NCBI GenBank assembly: GCA_905236675.1
Contig: CAJOND010000012.1
Coordinates: forward strand, 121,638-185,637
Direction of reading: 5' to 3'
Origin: Candidatus Rifleibacteriota bacterium
GTDB lineage: Bacteria; Muiribacteriota; Ozemobacteria; Ozemobacterales; Ozemobacteraceae
DNA: 64,000 nt
The notes under the pieces were generated by a model. The model saw only the letters and a list, made by a program, of their open reading frames with translations. It searched no databases and was not told the origin of the DNA. Made by a program: the position numbers and the translations under genes. Of the stretch, positions 62,306 through 64,000 are shown piece by piece (the stretch's first letter is position 1; each line of letters opens with the position of its first letter).

Positions 62306-64000
62306 TTAATTTCTCAATTTTCTTTGATATTCTTCATAACGTTTCATAAACACGTCATACAAGTCTGATTTTTGAAGGCTTCTAGTTTTTCTTTTTCATT
62401 CAAATCAATTGCATTATAAAAGTTTTCATATAGTATTTGTTCAGCACCATTTTCTTTGACCATTTCTAATACTTTGTTCCCTTCAATTTTAGAAATATCT
62501 GTTAAATCAGGTATTCCTGTCTGTTTTAGCAGATTATAGGTTTCGTCAGTACCCCATTTTGCTGTAACTCTATAGCATTTCTGTATGGATTCTTTAAAAT
62601 CATCTTTTTTCTTTTCTTGTTCTATTAGCTTTTCCAATATTTTTAATCCATTTTTATTTTTGCCGATACAGCCAATCTGTATCGGAGTATTTCTTTCTAC
62701 ATCTATTATATTCAAGTTAGCACCTTTTTTTAAAAGATAATTAAATACTGATAAATTGCCATACCTAATAGCCAGACAAATAGGGGTCTGTCTGACAATA
62801 TTTTTAGCTTCCATATCTCCACCAAGATTCAATAAAAGTTCGACCAATTCAAGATTTCCGATTTTTGAAGCTATATGCAAAGCTGTATTTTTATAGTAGT
62901 CTACATCTTCAAGAAAACTCTTGTCTGCCTTCCCAAGATATTTTATTGCATTATAATTTTCTTCATATACAGCTTGGATAAAACCATTATTCCCATTGGT
63001 ATTTTTTTCTTTAGCTAACTCTATTTTTTCTTCTTTTGGGGTATTGATTTTTCTTAAACTTTTTCCATTTTTTATAGCAAGATGAATCTTGTTCCCAAAA
63101 GGTCTTAATGCTCTTTTTGTGCTCTTTTTTGAAATCAGTTCCTTTTCAAAATCAAGAATATATTGATATACATAATCTGTTTTTTCAATTTTGGCAATAC
63201 ATTTTAAAGCTTTCTCGAATTTGCCTGTCTGTCTGAAAAGCTCCAGTTTAAAAAAAGCAAAGTAAAAGTCAAAACCTTCTTTTTCGAAAATTGAATCTAT
63301 ATCTTTCCCATCTCTTTCTTCTCTTAGGAATTTGTCAAAATAATCCAAAGACTTTTCAAGACTGTCTTTTATTTCTATAGCATTTGGACTGCAAGCATAT
63401 TTAAAATAAACCTGAGATTTTTCGTAATCTGTGGTTTGAGTTGCTAGAGTGTCATCAAGCATAAACAAATAGCGTTCACAAGGATTGGTCATATCAGTGA
63501 TGATCTCGTCAAAATGGGCTCGAAATGAGGCCCCTTCATACATAATAACCTCTTCATAACTTAATTCTTTTTGTGGATACATACAGCCACAATAAGTACA
63601 CTCTGGTGGAAGCCTGAAATCAATGTTTTCTGGAAATCCGTCAAGGCATAATAATTCGCTATTTGATACATTAACCTTTAAACAACTTGAGGATATAGGG
63701 AAAAAGACACGGCATATTTTGCAATAATATGTGGCATCATATTTAACTTTCTTTTTTAGAAAAAAGTCCAGCTCTTGTATCCGAACATCACAATCACCCC
63801 TACCACCAGTACAGCAATCTTGATGAAAATTAAATCGGTATTTTTTTATTTTTGCTATAAACTCTTCTGGGATATCTACTCCGTTTATTACTTTAGCTTC
63901 GAGAGTGGTATAAATAAAAACAAAGCTAATAATAAAGATAATAATTGTTTTATTGATGGAATAATTAATTGATGAATAAAATGGATTGCCGTATCTTTGT
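62306..64000 (-). CDS. Ankyrin-repeat protein with Cys-rich N-terminal region (5' end outside window; one frameshift near 3' end)
   Basis: The frame is open from the window edge, well before the first Met at 63582, so that Met is internal. An apparent export signal or anchor (INKTIIIFIISFVFIYTTLEA) lies at about 63880-63950. It is followed by a Cys-rich part (QDCCTGGRGDCDV, YYCKICRVFF, ECTYCGCM) that may bind zinc. A helical region follows, then three to four ankyrin repeats (KNTALHIASKIGNLELVELL, QTPICLAIRYGNLSVFNYLL, NTPIQIGCIGKNKNGLKILE), a fold for protein binding. The frame as read stops at 62344, but one extra T in 62369-62373 gives KKSDLYDVFMKRYEEYQRKL and a stop at 62306. Function unknown. 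Confidence 0.75.

Noticed and set aside
62344..63582. Ankyrin gene as a 412-residue protein starting at MYPQKEL and ending NQTCMTCL
   Set aside because: The frame is open upstream with conserved-looking Cys-rich sequence and a signal-like segment to the window edge. The last residues are out of frame relative to a better C-terminus ending at 62306.

Overview
This is an AT-rich bacterial chromosome window (roughly a third G+C by eye) that uses the standard code, with GGAG-type ribosome binding sites. No rRNA, tRNA, CRISPR array or transposase was seen. I cannot name the organism. The mix of secreted SH3, gingipain-type and sulfatase-modifying-type proteins, many TPR proteins, large membrane PP2C phosphatases and a polyunsaturated-fatty-acid-type megasynthase would fit a poorly characterised, probably uncultured lineage. 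That is inference only.

Layout. 1-8 kb: the end of a class III cyclase, a sirtuin, and a minus-strand run of secreted proteins (two share an SH3 cassette, one is a C25 gingipain-like peptidase), then pseudouridine-5'-phosphate glycosidase. 8-16 kb: low-molecular-weight tyrosine phosphatase, type III pantothenate kinase overlapping an amino-acid permease, a TPR protein and a large unknown secreted protein. 16-29 kb: arginine deiminase, then a tandemly duplicated pair of overlapping genes for membrane PP2C/SpoIIE-type phosphatases (four proteins of about 950-990 residues). 29-39 kb: Lon protease overlapping the EngB GTPase, two secreted proteins, a formylglycine-generating-enzyme-like lipoprotein and two tandem membrane paralogues. 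39-53.7 kb: a two-gene Pfa-type lipid synthase. The first gene encodes KS-MAT-4xACP-KR-DH but is cut into four reading-frame pieces. The second encodes KS-CLF-AT and two double-hotdog dehydratases in 2474 residues. The enoyl reductase and phosphopantetheinyl transferase that such a synthase needs are not in the window. 53.7-64 kb: an accessory region with a DUF4160-type pair, an XRE regulator, a helical alanine/glycine-rich protein, two unknown proteins, an AlwI-family type IIS restriction-modification operon with two D12-class adenine methylases, and an ankyrin-repeat protein that runs off the window.

Three things stand out. (1) G+C-rich palindromic repeat elements sit in frame inside interdomain linkers of the lipid synthase. 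(2) The accessory region is punctuated by direct repeats: a 144-bp copy of the synthase 3' end, and a repeated hairpin-plus-relic unit. (3) At least six genes are broken by the apparent loss of one base from a short homopolymer. This points to sequencing error, or less likely to widespread decay or slippage, so those genes are probably intact in the cell.
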